Source of the DNA: Cylindrobasidium torrendii FP15055 ss-10
Taxonomy: Eukaryota > Basidiomycota > Agaricomycetes > Agaricales > Physalacriaceae
Assembly: GCA_000934385.1 (NCBI GenBank)
Contig: KN880529.1
Location: 23,961-87,960 of the forward strand
Direction: 5' to 3'
DNA: 64,000 nt
A program made the translations under genes and the position numbers. Within the stretch, counting starts at the first letter, position 1. Every line of letters starts with the position of its first letter. Under the pieces are notes generated by a model. The model was not told where the DNA came from. It was given only the letters and a program-made list of their open reading frames with translations, and made no database searches. Of the stretch, positions 1 to 11,752 are shown piece after piece.

Positions 1-1025
1 CACGCGTGTCGTCGTGGGTCACTGCCAGCGCCTCAGTGACTCGAGGGAACTTGCTGCCGTCGTTGACCACACGGATGAGTGCGCCTCGCAATGGATAGAC
101 GGATGCATCTCCAGCAAGCTCGAGACCGGCAAGACCAGTGGCATTGACGATGGCATCCGCGCCGTATTCAGCAAGAAGCTGCTGCTCTTGGTCGAGAAGG
201 TCTCCATTGACGCGGCGTGTCTCCATAACGGCACCCTTGCACTCGAGCATGAAGCGGAGCCAGTTCATGTAGGCGTCGGTGTCGATGACGGGAGCAAGGT
301 GTTGGTATGCGTCCACACAGCCAGCTTGTTGGTTCACGGCATGCTCCTTGATGATAGCTGGGTCGCGGCGAGTGCCCTTGATCTGAGAAGTCTCGTCAGT
401 TCAAGGCCAGATGCAAGCGAAGGTGAGGTGCTTACATCCATCTGTCCAACAATCTCTTCGTACTTTTCAAGCTGACCCTTGTCAGGCATATCTTCGAGCA
501 CTTGGTCAAAGAAGAAGTTGGCCATCCGCATGCGAACACCATGGTTCATGAAATCGTCGGGTGGGAACATCTCTTGCAGCTTCTCAAAGATGCGGTACGA
601 AGACATGCACCAGCGCTTGGAGTTGTGAAGAGAGATTTTCTGCAAGGCAAGGTTAGCACATGGCATTATCCATTGTTGGCGATCAGAACGTACATCGGTG
701 TGCTTTCCACAGACAGCAGGAGGCCACTCCCAGAGAGCGCCTGCGATTTGGGATGTGATGCGGTTGTTTGGGTCTGTCCAGCGCTCGGCGATGATGGTGA
801 CATCGTAGCCTGCATCGAGGAGTGTCCAAGCGGTCTGTATCGAGCATCAGCATGTAGCAAATGGAAGGAGTGAAATGAACATACAGTGAAGCCGGTCACA
901 CCTCCACCGACAATGAGAACACGCTTCTTGGGTGCGTCGGGGTGGTGGATTGGCTGGCCATGGTGCAAGACGAGGTCATCACCAAAGCGAGAGAGTCCAA
1001 AGTCGGGGGCAGAGAGGAGAGACAT
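1..1025 (-). CDS. D-amino-acid oxidase (FAD), copy 1, cut by left edge
   Basis: The enzyme would deaminate D-amino acids to 2-oxo acids with release of H2O2. Exons on the minus strand are 1025-885, 834-694, 639-436 and 382 to beyond base 1; all joints are in phase and exon lengths equal those of copy 2. The FAD-binding GGGVTGFT motif follows a roughly 38-residue N-terminal extension and continues into a typical Rossmann strand. The last exon is open to the edge and includes the VNATGLAGLELAGD stretch typical of the family, so this copy looks intact as far as it can be seen. The C-terminus, which carries the targeting signal in the other copy, lies outside. The gene forms one arm of an inverted repeat around a reductase gene. 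The start is the only ATG in line with the conserved TATA box about 100 nt upstream. Confidence 0.92.
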
Positions 1026-1121
1026 TGTGATTTAGAGTGTGAGAAGGTTGGGTGGGTTCTCGAGTTTGCTGAAGACGATTGATGTCTTGGGATGGTGTTC
1101 TACCACTTCGAACTGCAGCAT

Positions 1122-1129
1122 CTTATATA
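1122..1129 (-). promoter_or_regulatory. TATA box of DAAO copy 1
   Basis: TATATAAG on the minus strand, about 97 nt upstream of the ATG. The same octamer sits at the same place before copy 2. Confidence 0.6.
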
Positions 1130-1335
1130 CTACCTCACCACACTCTCCTCGTTGCAAAGAGAGTTTGCAGAGGATTTTCGTCCTCGGTTGTGGACAGTCC
1201 TTCGCTGCACTCGTTGGCATGGGCTCAGATGCGCAAAGAGCGCGGACGAGTGGTCGGTCCAGGGTGGCAAGCGCTGGGTCACTCCTTCATCCGAGGTGGG
1301 GTCATACCTCGGAGCAGAAAACACTGATTTACCAT

Positions 1336-2914
1336 CGATATCTTCGACAGGATGCGCGCGCTCTGGGGAACATTGCGCAGCTGTCCATGGAGACGATGCG
1401 CGCTCAACATCCCCTGTGCGTAAATCGTATAGTATCGCATCACAGATTCAGGGAAGCTTGGAGGGAGTGCATACGAAGAGATGGGGAGGTATGCGTCATA
1501 GACTGCCCGAAAGTGTGGCAGGGTAAATCCTCGTTTCTAAGGATTTCTACGACACATAGTCCGCGCGGGGCTGGACGTGCACACTGATTGATTTCCAGGT
1601 GTAGACAGGCGTCGGAGCATTGGCATTTGCATTGTCCGGGCAGGAGTTGTGCAGGGCCAACATGTGGAGAAACGTCCTCGGAGTGTCATGGTCAATGATT
1701 GGAATTACGAGTAATGTTCTGGAGAGCGCTCGCCCGCTGCTTGACCCCGTCTTCGACGTTCTGCAACTGTCAGGAATGAGAGTCCCAATTCACATTGGAG
1801 TTATTATTTTACGATGGCTGCGAAATTCCACAAGGTTTTGACTTGTTAGCGTTTGGAAGAGCGAATCTGAATTGAATGATGCCGATCCCGGACGCAAAGG
1901 AATGTGCCTCGGGACAGCTACGATCAGTTCGACCCTGGCGCCGCTGCTTCGACCCCAGACTCTGAATAATTCGCGCATTCTGTATTCACGTTGTCACTCA
2001 TCCCAAAATCCTGGGATGCATAATTTGATTAGAAGTATTGCCCTATGATCTCAAGAGTGATGTCTTTGTTGGCACTACGTACTTGCGAATGCGAATGCGA
2101 CGAGGCCAACCTTCCAAGTTGTTCTTGGTTTCCTTCCTCCGCTTTGACATTCCGAGGGGATCGACCAGATCCAATAATTGAAAGTCAACGACATGACCAT
2201 TCCTTCGAGGACTCCGTGCCGCACGCCTTCCGTTTACAGATCTGCCCGGTCCCAAGTCTTGACATTCCGAGAGAGTGGAAGCTACAGATGTCTCCGCGGA
2301 CTGAGCACTCAATATTGGAAAGGCTAAGGCGTCATAGAACTGGAGATATGTGCAGATAAGTAACTACGAGCGAACATGTTTGAAACCCAGGAGCAGTGGT
2401 CGGGGAATTTTATATTCAAGTGCAGTGAGGTCGAAGCTCGAGAGACAGTCCTTGATTGTGTGAAGCCTGGAGTTTGTCGCTGTCAGATCAAGGCATTCGA
2501 TTATCCTAGTAGTAATACTATGATTTAGACTCTACATAGCTATGGTTGAATGAACCACAGATTCAATTGAACGGCCATGCGCTGAGGCTGGAATTGATCG
2601 GACATCGGTGCGAGCTCCGTACTTCTGACAATGACCTCCATGTGTCGGTCCGCGAGATGCTGGCGGACCGGAGCCTCCAAATAGCAGAAAACGGCAAAAG
2701 TGCTCTAGAGGCATACAATTCTGAAGGTATTCAAAGAACATATTTTGAAAAATGGAATCTCAGTGCTGACCAGAAACTCAACAAAGATGATACCAGTACA
2801 AAACCGAGCGCATACAGGCGGCTATGACAGGCCTGACTGCCATCGCTTTGGCATTTATAGCTGACATCCCGGCGCCTGTATCACTGGATCCTAGGCCGGC
2901 CCGCGAGCGACCGC
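1336..2914. other. Intergenic, no gene seen
   Basis: There is no open frame with fungal coding character. It holds a 13-nt direct repeat (TTGACATTCCGAG at 2144-2156 and 2259-2271), a short GCGAAT tandem near 2083 and a near-palindrome around TCCCAAAATCCTGGGA near 2003. The end of the stretch is the promoter of the reductase gene. Confidence 0.6.
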
Positions 2915-2922
2915 TATATATA
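2915..2922 (+). promoter_or_regulatory. TATA box of adenylate-forming reductase
   Basis: TATATATA lies 39 nt before the ATG at 2961, in a short AT patch within otherwise GC-rich DNA. Confidence 0.55.
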
Positions 2923-2960
2923 CCACCTACTGCTTAGACAAGACTATCACTGCAACCAAG

Positions 2961-5900
2961 ATGCCTGCTCCCACGTACATCGCGAAGTCGCTCACTGAGC
3001 TGCTCACCATTCGTGCACGCGACCAGCCAAACGATCCGTTCGTCTACACCGGCGACGCTAGCGATGGCGACAATGTCGTCCTCCGTTCCCTCACGTTTGT
3101 GCCATTATCTACAGCACTAGAAGTCGAACTGAATGCCGTTGTACAGCTACAAGGAAACTGAAGCGGCCGTCGACCGATTGGCCTGGCATTATTCCAAGCT
3201 CGACTTGTGCCCGAAGGTCGTCCCAGGCGAATTGCCGCCTGTCCAGATCATTGCGGTTCTCACCAGCACTGCTATCGACGAGTCGTTCCTTGAGATGGCC
3301 CTTGCCAAGTTGGGCCTTAGTGCACTTTTACTCTCAATCAACAATTCCGTTGCTGCTGTCGCCCACCTCACCAAATTGACTAAAGCCACCCATCTCATTT
3401 ACGGCACCAAGTTCGAGGAGACCGCGAAAGAAGCCCAAGCCATCCTCGCAAGCCAAGACTATGTGATCAACATCGTCCCGGACCAACGTTTTCCTCTCTG
3501 GGGCCCTGAGGGCGTCGCCAGTACGAACATCAAGCCATTCAAGCCTTACTTGACCCCGTCGCAGGAGATTTCTCGCCCTGCAGTCATCCTTCATTCCTCT
3601 GGCTCAACCGGATTCCCAAAGCCAGTGCATATCACCCACTATGGCCTCATCGCCAACATTGCCCTCAACCAGGGCAAGCCAGCATTCAGCACGCTCCCTG
3701 TCTTCCATGGTTATGGTCATTTTGCAGTGTGAGCATATCTTCAAGTCAAATAGCTACAATTGACCGTTTTCCAGTTTCCGCTGCATGTATCCTGGGCTTT
3801 ATATCACCCTCTATCCGCCTCATCTCCCTTTGACGTCGTCCAACATCTGCAAGGTCATTTCCAAGTCCCCAGATGTCCGTCAATGCTTCGCCGTTCCGTA
3901 TGTCATCAAGCTTCTCGGCGAAACTGAAGAAGGCATGAACGCCTTGGCGACATTCGACGTCGTTTCCTACGCTGGCGCTCCTGTCCCAGACGACCTTGGT
4001 GACCGCCTTGTCGGTGCTGGGGTCAATCTTCTCTCCATCTACGGCACCACCGAGACTGGCTCACTTCTAAATTCGTCGCGCGACTTTGCCCAGGACAAGT
4101 TGTGGAACTGGGTTCGCCCTCTTCCAACCTCTCTGAACTACCTCGTCTTCGAGCCCCAGGGTGGCAACACCTTCGAGGTTATAGTCAAGGACGGATACCC
4201 TCCCAAGGTAAGCTTCAATCGGGTATTTGCTAACCAGTATTAATCATTCCTGTGTAGATTGAGACCAACCGACCCGACGGCTCGTATGCTACCAAGGACC
4301 TCTTTCTTCGCCATCCCGAGCGCGAGAACCTCTACCGCTACATTGGACGCCTCGATGACACTCTTGTCCACATCCTTGGGGAGAAGACGAACCCAGTCCC
4401 GATGGAATTGTGCATTCGCGGCAACAGCCCTTACGTTCAAGAAGCCATTGTTTTCGGCGCTGGTCGTCCCCAGACTGGTTGCCTCATCCTTCCCTCCGAT
4501 CTTGCCAAGGATCTGTCTCGCGAGGAGCTCATGGAGAAGGTGTGGCCTGTCATTGAGCAGGCGAACGATGCTGCGCCGAGCCACTCTCGCCTCCTTCCTG
4601 AGATGATCGAGATTCTTCCGTGCGTATTGCCCATTCCTCGCCAATCCATGTTTCTAATGGACGAGCAGTCATGGCACAACTATCCCCGTCGCAACCAAGA
4701 TGAGCATCCTGCGCCCCGCATGCTACGCCAAATTCAAGGACCTCATCGACACTATCTACAAACGATTCGAGCGGGAGGATGTTGCCGTTGAGAAAAGCAC
4801 GCTCAGCGGTATTGAGCTCGAGGACTACCTCTACAATACAATTAGCGCTGCACTAGGCCCTACACGCTCAGCCAAGCTCGACAAGGATGTGGATCTATTC
4901 TCGTTTGGCGTCGACTCCCTTCAGGCGACCCGTATTCGCAACAATATCCAGCAAGAACTGGAGCTCGGACAGCACAAACTTAGTTCAACAGGTGAGGTTT
5001 TTGCTACGACTTACGAAACAGTCATTGACAGGTCTCCTAGTTGTCTACGAGCACCCGTCAGTCAAGAAGCTTGCACTCTATCTGGACAAGCTCCAAAGCG
5101 GCGAGACTGTCCACGAGAACGAGAACGAGAAGAAGATGCTAGGGCTTTTGGAGAAATGGCTCGCTGCCGTTGAGCCCCGCAAGGCACCCTACAGTCAACC
5201 AAAGCCAGTTAATGCGCGCGTTGTGGTAGGTTACCATGATTTCCAGCGTTTGCACTATTCACCCTCGTGTAGGTGCTGACAGGAGCCACCGGATCGCTTG
5301 GAGCTCATATCCTAGCCAACCTAACCGCGTCGAACGCGGTGCGCAAAGTCATCTGCCTCTCTAGAGCCAAGTCGCACCAGGATTCGATTGAACGCATCCG
5401 CGAGTCTGTCAAGCTGCGTAGCGTTTCTATCGACGAGAGCAAGGTCGTTTCGTATGCAGCTACCGTTCAGTTGCCTCTTCTTGGCCTAACGCAAGAGGAG
5501 TACGACGGCATAAAGGGCGAAGTCACAGATGTCATCCATGTATGTTTAAGCTTACTCTTTTGGCCTTTTAGTCTCATTAGTTTCTTACAGAACGCCTGGC
5601 CCGTCAACTTCGTCCTCACGATTGACTCCTATGACGAACACATTGGCGGGACGGCAAACCTCATGAACCTGGCACTCGCTGCACCTTGGTCTGAGCCTGC
5701 GACGTTCTTCTTCAGCTCTTCCATTTCTTGTCGTCAGGGCTCGCCCGACGCTGTGTGCGCCGAGAACTTCCCCCCGACTCCAGCAACCGCTGCGGGCACC
5801 GGATACGCGCAGAGCAAATGGGTCGTCGAGAAGCTTTGTGAAGCTGCAGCGCAGAAAACGGGACTGCCTGTCGCTGTCCTGCGTATCGGGCAGATGACGG

Positions 5901-6406
5901 GTGACTCGGTTTCGGGAATTTGGAATGAAACGGAGGCGTGGCCTTTGCTTTTCAAGAGTGCGAACACCGTTGGGGCTCTTCCTGTGTATGATGAGCACCC
6001 ATCGTGGTTGCCTGTCGACTATGCCGGCCGGAGTATCACCGAGATTCTCTTGAACACGTCCAAACCAACTGCAAGAGTCTACCATATTGTCAATCCGAAC
6101 ACGGCGGCATCTTGGGAAGATATTATTGATGGTCTCGCCGCTGCGGGAGTCAAGTTCGAGAAAGTGGACCGCACTGCGTGGGTTGAGCGACTGGCAGCGT
6201 CGGACCAGGACCCAGAGAAGAACCCGACGGTGAAGCTGCTGGGATTCTTCAGGAAGCGGTATGGGCCTGCGTTCAAGAAACCGATGGTGTTTAGCACGGA
6301 GGAGACACTCAATTGGAGTCCTGCGCTGGGGCGCGCACCGCCGATTACGAAGGAGCTCGTGGGCAAGTGGGTGGCGAACTGGAGGAAGAATGGGTTCATC
6401 AATTGA
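2961..6406 (+). CDS. Adenylate-forming reductase (A-T-R, NRPS-like)
   Basis: This multidomain enzyme should activate a carboxylic or amino acid as an adenylate, load it on a phosphopantetheine arm and release it reductively as aldehyde or alcohol. Exons are 2961-3094, 3147-3728, 3775-4207, 4258-4619, 4669-4991, 5032-5225, 5273-5539 and 5591-6406, giving 1036 residues. The adenylation domain has HSSGSTGFPKPV near residue 190 and YGTTETGS near 327. The carrier site is GVDSLQ near 586. The reductase has TGATGSLG near 678 and a YAQSK catalytic pair near 836. There is no condensation domain, so it is not a peptide-making NRPS; aminoadipate reductase (Lys2) has the same order but is longer. The domain order is that of the stand-alone reductases that are common in basidiomycetes. 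The substrate cannot be read from the sequence. DAAO copies on both sides suggest amino-acid chemistry. Confidence 0.93.
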
Positions 6407-6648
6407 GTGTTTGTAGGTGCGAGTTATGAATAGCGTGTACAGTATCATCGTGCTCTAGTGAGAATATAATCACTTGCATCATGAAGCTTTCCCTGAGAGT
6501 GGAACAATCCGTTGAACCAGAACGTTCACGGCGGCATGCATACATACCAGCGACTTGTACTGATTTGCATCCAAAGTTATTTCGTCAATTCCACAAACAC
6601 ATCAAGTTGTTATACTACATGCGGTAGCTCATACTGGCCAATATCTGC

Positions 6649-7282
6649 CTAAATGGAGAATAGCTTGTATTTCTTCTCCCAGACCTTTCCAAACGCTTCC
6701 AGCCTGAAATAGAGGTAGAAGGTCTTATTTTCGTACAGGATGCAAATCTTGCCCTTGACAATACCGACGACGTTCACTTCGTGGCAGTAGCTGCCCGAGC
6801 CCTTGTTGGTGTCGATTTCGAAAGTGAAGGTCCAGATCTTGAACTTGACACCGAGCTTCTTGAAGTAAAGGGTTGCAGTGTACTTGTACTTTCCTCCGCC
6901 CAAGTCTTCGACGGAGACCGTGATCTACAAAAGTCCTCAGAATACCGCGATTAATATCGTAAGAGCTACGGACGGTGAAGGGACCGAACGAGAAGGTCCA
7001 ACCCTTGCCGTTGGCGTCTTTCTCGACGAAGATATCACCCTCGAGGTGGTGCTCGGCGAGCCATTTCTCGAGCTCTGCATGGTGATCAGCGTGACTGAGA
7101 AGAGAGTACCGCGGAAAACATGCCGATGTTGCGAATGACTTCGACATTGCCTATTGAAAAGGTGAATAACAAGAAGAGACCGGAGCAACGGCGGGCTTGC
7201 CTCCCCAGGGGCTGGCGAAGACGTCTTGCACTTCGATACTGGCGGGCGTAGCTCCCGGAGCAACTTCGGTGGTGGGACACAT
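6649..7282 (-). CDS. Small beta-strand-rich protein, unknown function
   Basis: I do not recognise the family. The last exon (6924-6649) encodes a run of alternating hydrophobic and polar residues rich in Lys, Tyr and Phe (for example KYKYTATLYFKKLGVKFKIW), which points to a beta-sandwich. It joins in phase to an exon at about 7147-6974 that contains EKWLAEHHLEGDIFVEKD and WTFSFGPFT, through a 49-nt intron at 6973-6925. The 5' end is unclear. The ATG at 7282 opens a plausible 34-codon exon ending GGKPAVAP, but the simplest joint to the next exon needs a 30-nt intron, too short to be normal. Translation may instead start at 7147, or the gene may carry a frameshift near 7105. No signal peptide or membrane span is visible. 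It lies convergent to the reductase gene. Confidence 0.55.
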
Positions 7283-8790
7283 GCTGGTTTAGATACTAAG
7301 AGTTGGTTGGTTGAAGAGGAGTTGCGTTCAAGTGCAATGCTCTCCAAATTCTTCTTGGCCAGTATTTATACCAGCAAAAAATTCAACCATTAAGGTCGAT
7401 GGGTGAGTTTGTAGATGCTACTACGTACCACCACTTGTCACAAGAATTCGGGGCTTGAATGCACCGGTGAGGAATGGAAACTCGTATATATTGACCTCAA
7501 GTCACGTGAGACTCGAGGCTCTGTACTTCGTATGGAGTACTAAATGGATTGCTTATGGAGGCCATTGAGTGCGATGGCAGCTAACCTGAACGCCCGTCAG
7601 TTCGTGCCGGCCGGCTCGAACAATTGTTACGCAATGCGGTAAAGAATGAGCGCCCATTGAGTGCATCAGTCATCAGCCAACTATGCTTTCCCGATATGAT
7701 ATGTGCGCCACGAGCTTATGAGAACCCAAGACCTGCATACTACTGTAGGTAAAAGAGCTGTTGGCCGTGCACATTAGATCGCTCGTGGTGGTGGTCAAAG
7801 ACAGAGTATCATACAATGAGCTACAAGCTATAAGTACCGTGATCGGGCCGGTGCCACTGCATGTGCAGGCAGCGCGACTGTGCCATCTACACTACGATTC
7901 TGGTAGGTGATAACACGCACAATACCTTGTACCTAATGACAGTCATTATTTCTCTCTTTAACTGAGTACCTGGCCTTTTGCATCGTCCATTTCGGTTCTA
8001 CAGCGGTCTTGACCCTCTTGGCTCATGGGTTGTGTCCAGCTCGAGAAGTGGGTCGTCTCAATGGCCATACTCCGGCGGGCTCATAAGCGTCCAGGAGTAC
8101 TCTTGGTGTCGGAGCATCTAATGCATCGTCAACGCTTTGTTGCCGCGTCCTAGTATTAGTTTGACCTAGCTTGATTGAACAAGGAGTATATGCCGCCATA
8201 TTCTACATGGGAGACTGACGAGATATGCGATTGACGCCGTGCCGCCGCAAGACAAAGTCCCAAAACAAGCCGTCCAAGAGCGCTTGCAGGTAGGTGTGGT
8301 CAAAGGCTAAGTAGAAAGTACGCCATGGTCTAGCCATTTCCAAATTACTTTGCTTAACTTATTTTCGAATTCGAAGAGACTGAAGACTGTAGTGTGGGTA
8401 GCGCCTTAGAGGGGGCAGAATACATGCCAATAGTCTGCAACGCCTCTAGGTGAACTTGTGCTAGTTGCAGATTATGTCCGTGCGCAACATGAAATCCGAG
8501 TCTCAAGTGCAAAACCCGTAAATAATATGAGTGTGCATATCCTCGCTGATAGGATTTGTTGAAAAATCATAGGGAACGGCACTTTACCCTGCACACGTTC
8601 TCGGACTACAGAGCCTATGACGCACACTTTGATGTCTCTTCGTCTGCTTCCTTCTCGCCCATGTTCGAACGCCCAGTGCGTCTACTAAGATGCCGGCGTC
8701 GATCACGAACGATTAGACTTTCTCAATGTACTTCGTCGAGACTGTATAGTAGCCAACTGTATAGTTTCTTTTCTTGCAGTATTCCGCGCA
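7283..8790. other. Intergenic, no gene seen
   Basis: About 1.5 kb between the small protein gene and the right inverted-repeat arm. Open frames are short and lack coding character. The stretch is more AT-rich than its surroundings. I see no transposon ends. Confidence 0.55.
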
Positions 8791-9029
8791 TCAACCATGG
8801 TAAATCACTTTTTCTACTCCGAGGCGTGACTCACCGCGGACGGAACGACCCAGCGCTGGCCACCCTGGACCGACCACTCGTCCGCGCTCTTTGCGCATCC
8901 GAGCCCATGCCAACGAGTGCAGTGAAGGACTGGCCACCACCGAGGACGAAAATCCTTTGCAAACTCTCTTTGCAACGAGGAGAGAGTGGTGAAGTCCTGC
9001 TAAGGTCTGCCAGCCGGGCTAAGTACTAG

Positions 9030-9037
9030 TATATAAG
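9030..9037 (+). promoter_or_regulatory. TATA box of DAAO copy 2
   Basis: TATATAAG lies 97 nt before the first base of the ATG, within promoter sequence shared with copy 1. Confidence 0.6.
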
Positions 9038-9133
9038 ATGCTGCAGTTCAAAGTGGTAGAACACCATCCCAAGACATCAATCGTCTTCAGCAAACTCGAG
9101 ACTTCACCCATCTCACTCCCATCCTAACTCGAA

Positions 9134-10610
9134 ATGTCTCTCCTCTCTGCCCCCGACTTTGGACTCTCTCGCTTTGGTGATGACCTCGTCTTGCACCATG
9201 GCCAACCTATCCACCACCCTGACGCACCCAAGAAGCGTGTTCTCATCGTCGGTGGAGGTGTGACGGGCTTCACTGTATGTTCATTTCACTCCTTCCATTT
9301 GCTACACGCTAATGCTCGATACAGTCCGCTTGGACACTTCTCGATGCAGGCTACGATGTGACCATCATCGCCGAGCGCTGGACAGACCCAAACAACCGCA
9401 TCACATCCCAAATCGCAGGCGCTCTCTGGGAGTGGCCTCCTGCCGTCTGTGGAAAGCACACCGATGTACGTTCTGATTCCCAACAATGGAAAATGCCATG
9501 TGCTAACTTTGCCTTGCAGAAAATCTCACTTCACAACTCCAAGCGCTGGTGCATGTCTTCGTACCGCGTCTTTGAGAAGCTACAAGAGATGTTCCCGCCC
9601 AACGACTTCATGAACCATGGTGTTCGCATGCGGATGGCCAACTTCTTCTTTGACCAAGTGCTCGAAGATATGCCTGACAAGGGTCAGCTCGAGAAGTACG
9701 AAGAGATTGTTGGACAGATGGATGTAAGCACCTCACCTTCACCTGCATATGGCCTTGAACTGACGAGACTTCTCAGATCAAGGGCACTCGCCGCGACCCA
9801 TCTATCATCAAGGAGCATGCCGTGAACCAACAAGCTGGCTGTGTAGACGCATACCAACACCTTGCTCCTGTCATCGACACCGACGCCTACATGAACTGGC
9901 TCCGCTTCATGCTCGAGTGCAAGGGTGCCGTCATGGAGACACGCCGCATCAATGGAGACCTACTCGACCAAGAGCAGCAGCTTCTTGCTGAATACGGTGC
10001 GGATGCCATCGTTAACGCCACCGGTCTTGCCGGTCTTGAGCTCGCTGGAGATGCGTCTGTCTATCCATTGCGAGGCGCGCTCATCCGTGTGGTCAACGAT
10101 GGCAGCAAGTTCCCTCGCGTCACCGAGGCCCTGGCGGTGACCCACGACGACACACGCGGCGAGGACGAGGACATTGTATTCATTGTTCCCCGAAACGACA
10201 ACATCCTCATCCTCGGTGGTCTTGCTCAGCCTCACCAATACGCCCTCGACCTCACTCTGGATAGCCCTGAGATCAAGCGGATGCGTGAACGGTGCAACAA
10301 GTTTGTACCAGGGCTGGAGAACGCCGACTATGACCCCGACGCTGCTCTTGTCCAGGGTCTCCGGCCATTCCGTGGATCGAATGTACGGGTGGAACGTGAG
10401 CTTCGCGCGAGGAAGGATGGGTCGATGAGTCGGATTGTGCACTCATATGGGCAGGGTGGCGCGGGCTTCTCATTGAGCTTTGGATGTGCAAGCGATGTGT
10501 TGGATCTTGTTCAAGAACTGGAGCATGATATCCAGCCGACGAGGATGGGAACCGAAAAGCGCGAACGCAGGAAGCCTGTGGCCGATGTTTACGAGCATGC
10601 CAGGTTGTAG
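9134..10610 (+). CDS. D-amino-acid oxidase (FAD), copy 2, complete
   Basis: Exons 9134-9274, 9325-9465, 9520-9723 and 9777-10610 give 439 residues. That is longer than the roughly 340-370 usual in the family, partly through an N-terminal extension of about 38 residues. It oxidises D-amino acids to 2-oxo acids, ammonia and H2O2. The FAD-binding GGGVTGFT is near residue 40, NATGLAGLELAGD follows in the middle, and GQGGAGFSLSFGCA near the C-terminus is the FAD-contacting glycine loop. The last three residues, ARL, fit a type 1 peroxisomal signal, which is where such oxidases normally work. D-aspartate oxidase cannot be excluded, as the two share the fold. The gene is a recent duplicate of the one at the left edge. 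Confidence 0.93.
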
Positions 10611-11005
10611 ATATCGAACTTGAAATATACCCATACTATACCCTCACTTATGTAGAACAAGTTATCCGCGATAGCAACAAATTAGATGCAATTTACCCAC
10701 ACCAAGAAGGGGGGAAATGTCTAAGCTGGATTGAGTGACAGGTTCAGATGGTTTTCCTGCTAGCGATGATTCCTAACCAGAGACGGCCATATTTGGAACC
10801 TCGGTGAGCTCTGTCTAACCTCGTCAGTTGTTCGCCAGCCAATACCGGAGCAAAAAGATACTTTTGAGTGTCGAATAAAGGACAATTTGACGGACAACGC
10901 GGTTTGTGTCCTCAGAGGAGTTCTCCTTGAGATGATGAGACGCGGGAGGAACTGGAAAAGGTGTAGGTACATTTTGACTATAGCAACCACATAACACGTC
11001 TATAG
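10611..11005. other. Intergenic, no gene seen
   Basis: This is the shared 3' region of two convergent genes. Nothing else is visible. Confidence 0.5.
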
Positions 11006-11666
11006 CTATTTCCATCCACTGCTATTGCTACTGCTGAGGGAAATAGGCCGCGATCGAGCCTTGAGTTGGCTGGAAATCGTCGAACGTGAATGCTTGAGCG
11101 CCAGCTTCTCAGGCGTCAGAGCGATGCGCCGAAATTCCGTTTGGTTAAGAGGAGAAATCGGATCTTCTTGACTAGCGTGATACGGTTTTTTGCATGGAAC
11201 GAAAGTCGCGTATATTTCGTCGAGGGTAAGTTCCGAGATGGCGGGGGTGTCGTCGCGGAAGTTGAGATGGAGGCGACCGCTGAGGCGTTCTTCGTCTGCA
11301 GTTGCGATGCCAAAGAGACCAAGACCAGAAAGGTTCACGCCGGATGTGGACTGAGAGGGTAGCGCTGAGGAGTCGCAAGATGAATCGAGCGAGATGGAGA
11401 ATGAAAGGTCAGCATAGTAGTCGTTATCCTCGAGGTTGACTGAGTTTCCGAGGTCAGCCTCGTCGTAGTAGTCGTCTGTGGGCGGTGGTGGAGGTGTGGG
11501 TAGCGCGATTTCAACGATAGGATATGTCTACCAAACAAACGATGAGCGGAATTGGGAAAGTGAGAACGGCGTGACATACTTTTCGAAGGTCCATGCCCCA
11601 GACATTTCTTTTGCGCACGACGCCGAATGACCTGTGGTAGTGCCAGCCTTCAAAAAGCGTAGACAT
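11006..11666 (-). CDS. Hypothetical protein, 202 residues
   Basis: Exons 11666-11580 and 11527-11006 join in phase across a 52-nt intron with a clean GTATGT donor. I do not recognise the protein. It begins with a compact aromatic and basic segment (EGWHYHRSFGVVRKRNVWG), continues with a Pro-rich then Asp/Tyr-rich acidic stretch, a Ser-rich region, and ends with a basic Ser-rich tail. No membrane span or signal peptide is seen. It starts only 86 nt from the ATG of PRP3 on the other strand, so the two probably share a promoter and may be co-expressed. Confidence 0.7.
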
Positions 11667-11752
11667 GTTCTCGAGTAGATCGTAGTTGAGAGATGAGGAT
11701 ACGGACGACAAACATGCGACAACACGCCGGACTCACTTGGCCCACCACCACC

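Larger units (their letters stand above)
1..1335. repeat. Inverted repeat, left arm (DAAO gene plus promoter)
   Basis: The reverse complement of this stretch matches the right arm at about 8790-10150 through coding sequence, introns and roughly 300 nt upstream of the ATG. Similarity fades near 1335, around a shared TGGTAAATCA block. Arms are about 7.5 kb apart. The left end of this arm is outside the window. Confidence 0.9.
8790..10610. repeat. Inverted repeat, right arm (DAAO gene plus promoter)
   Basis: This is the partner of the left arm. Homology starts near 8790-8800 and runs through the promoter and all exons and introns. The matching part of the left arm ends at the window edge, opposite about 10150 here. 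The right arm has about 32 extra nt just before the TATA box (about 8998-9029). Confidence 0.9.

Noticed and set aside
5585..6448. 287-codon minus-strand frame
   Set aside because: Lies opposite the last exon of the reductase; composition is Arg-rich as expected for a shadow frame and no domain is visible.
8556..9029. 157-codon plus-strand frame before DAAO copy 2
   Set aside because: It covers promoter sequence shared by both arms and is not open in the left arm; no start or splice context.
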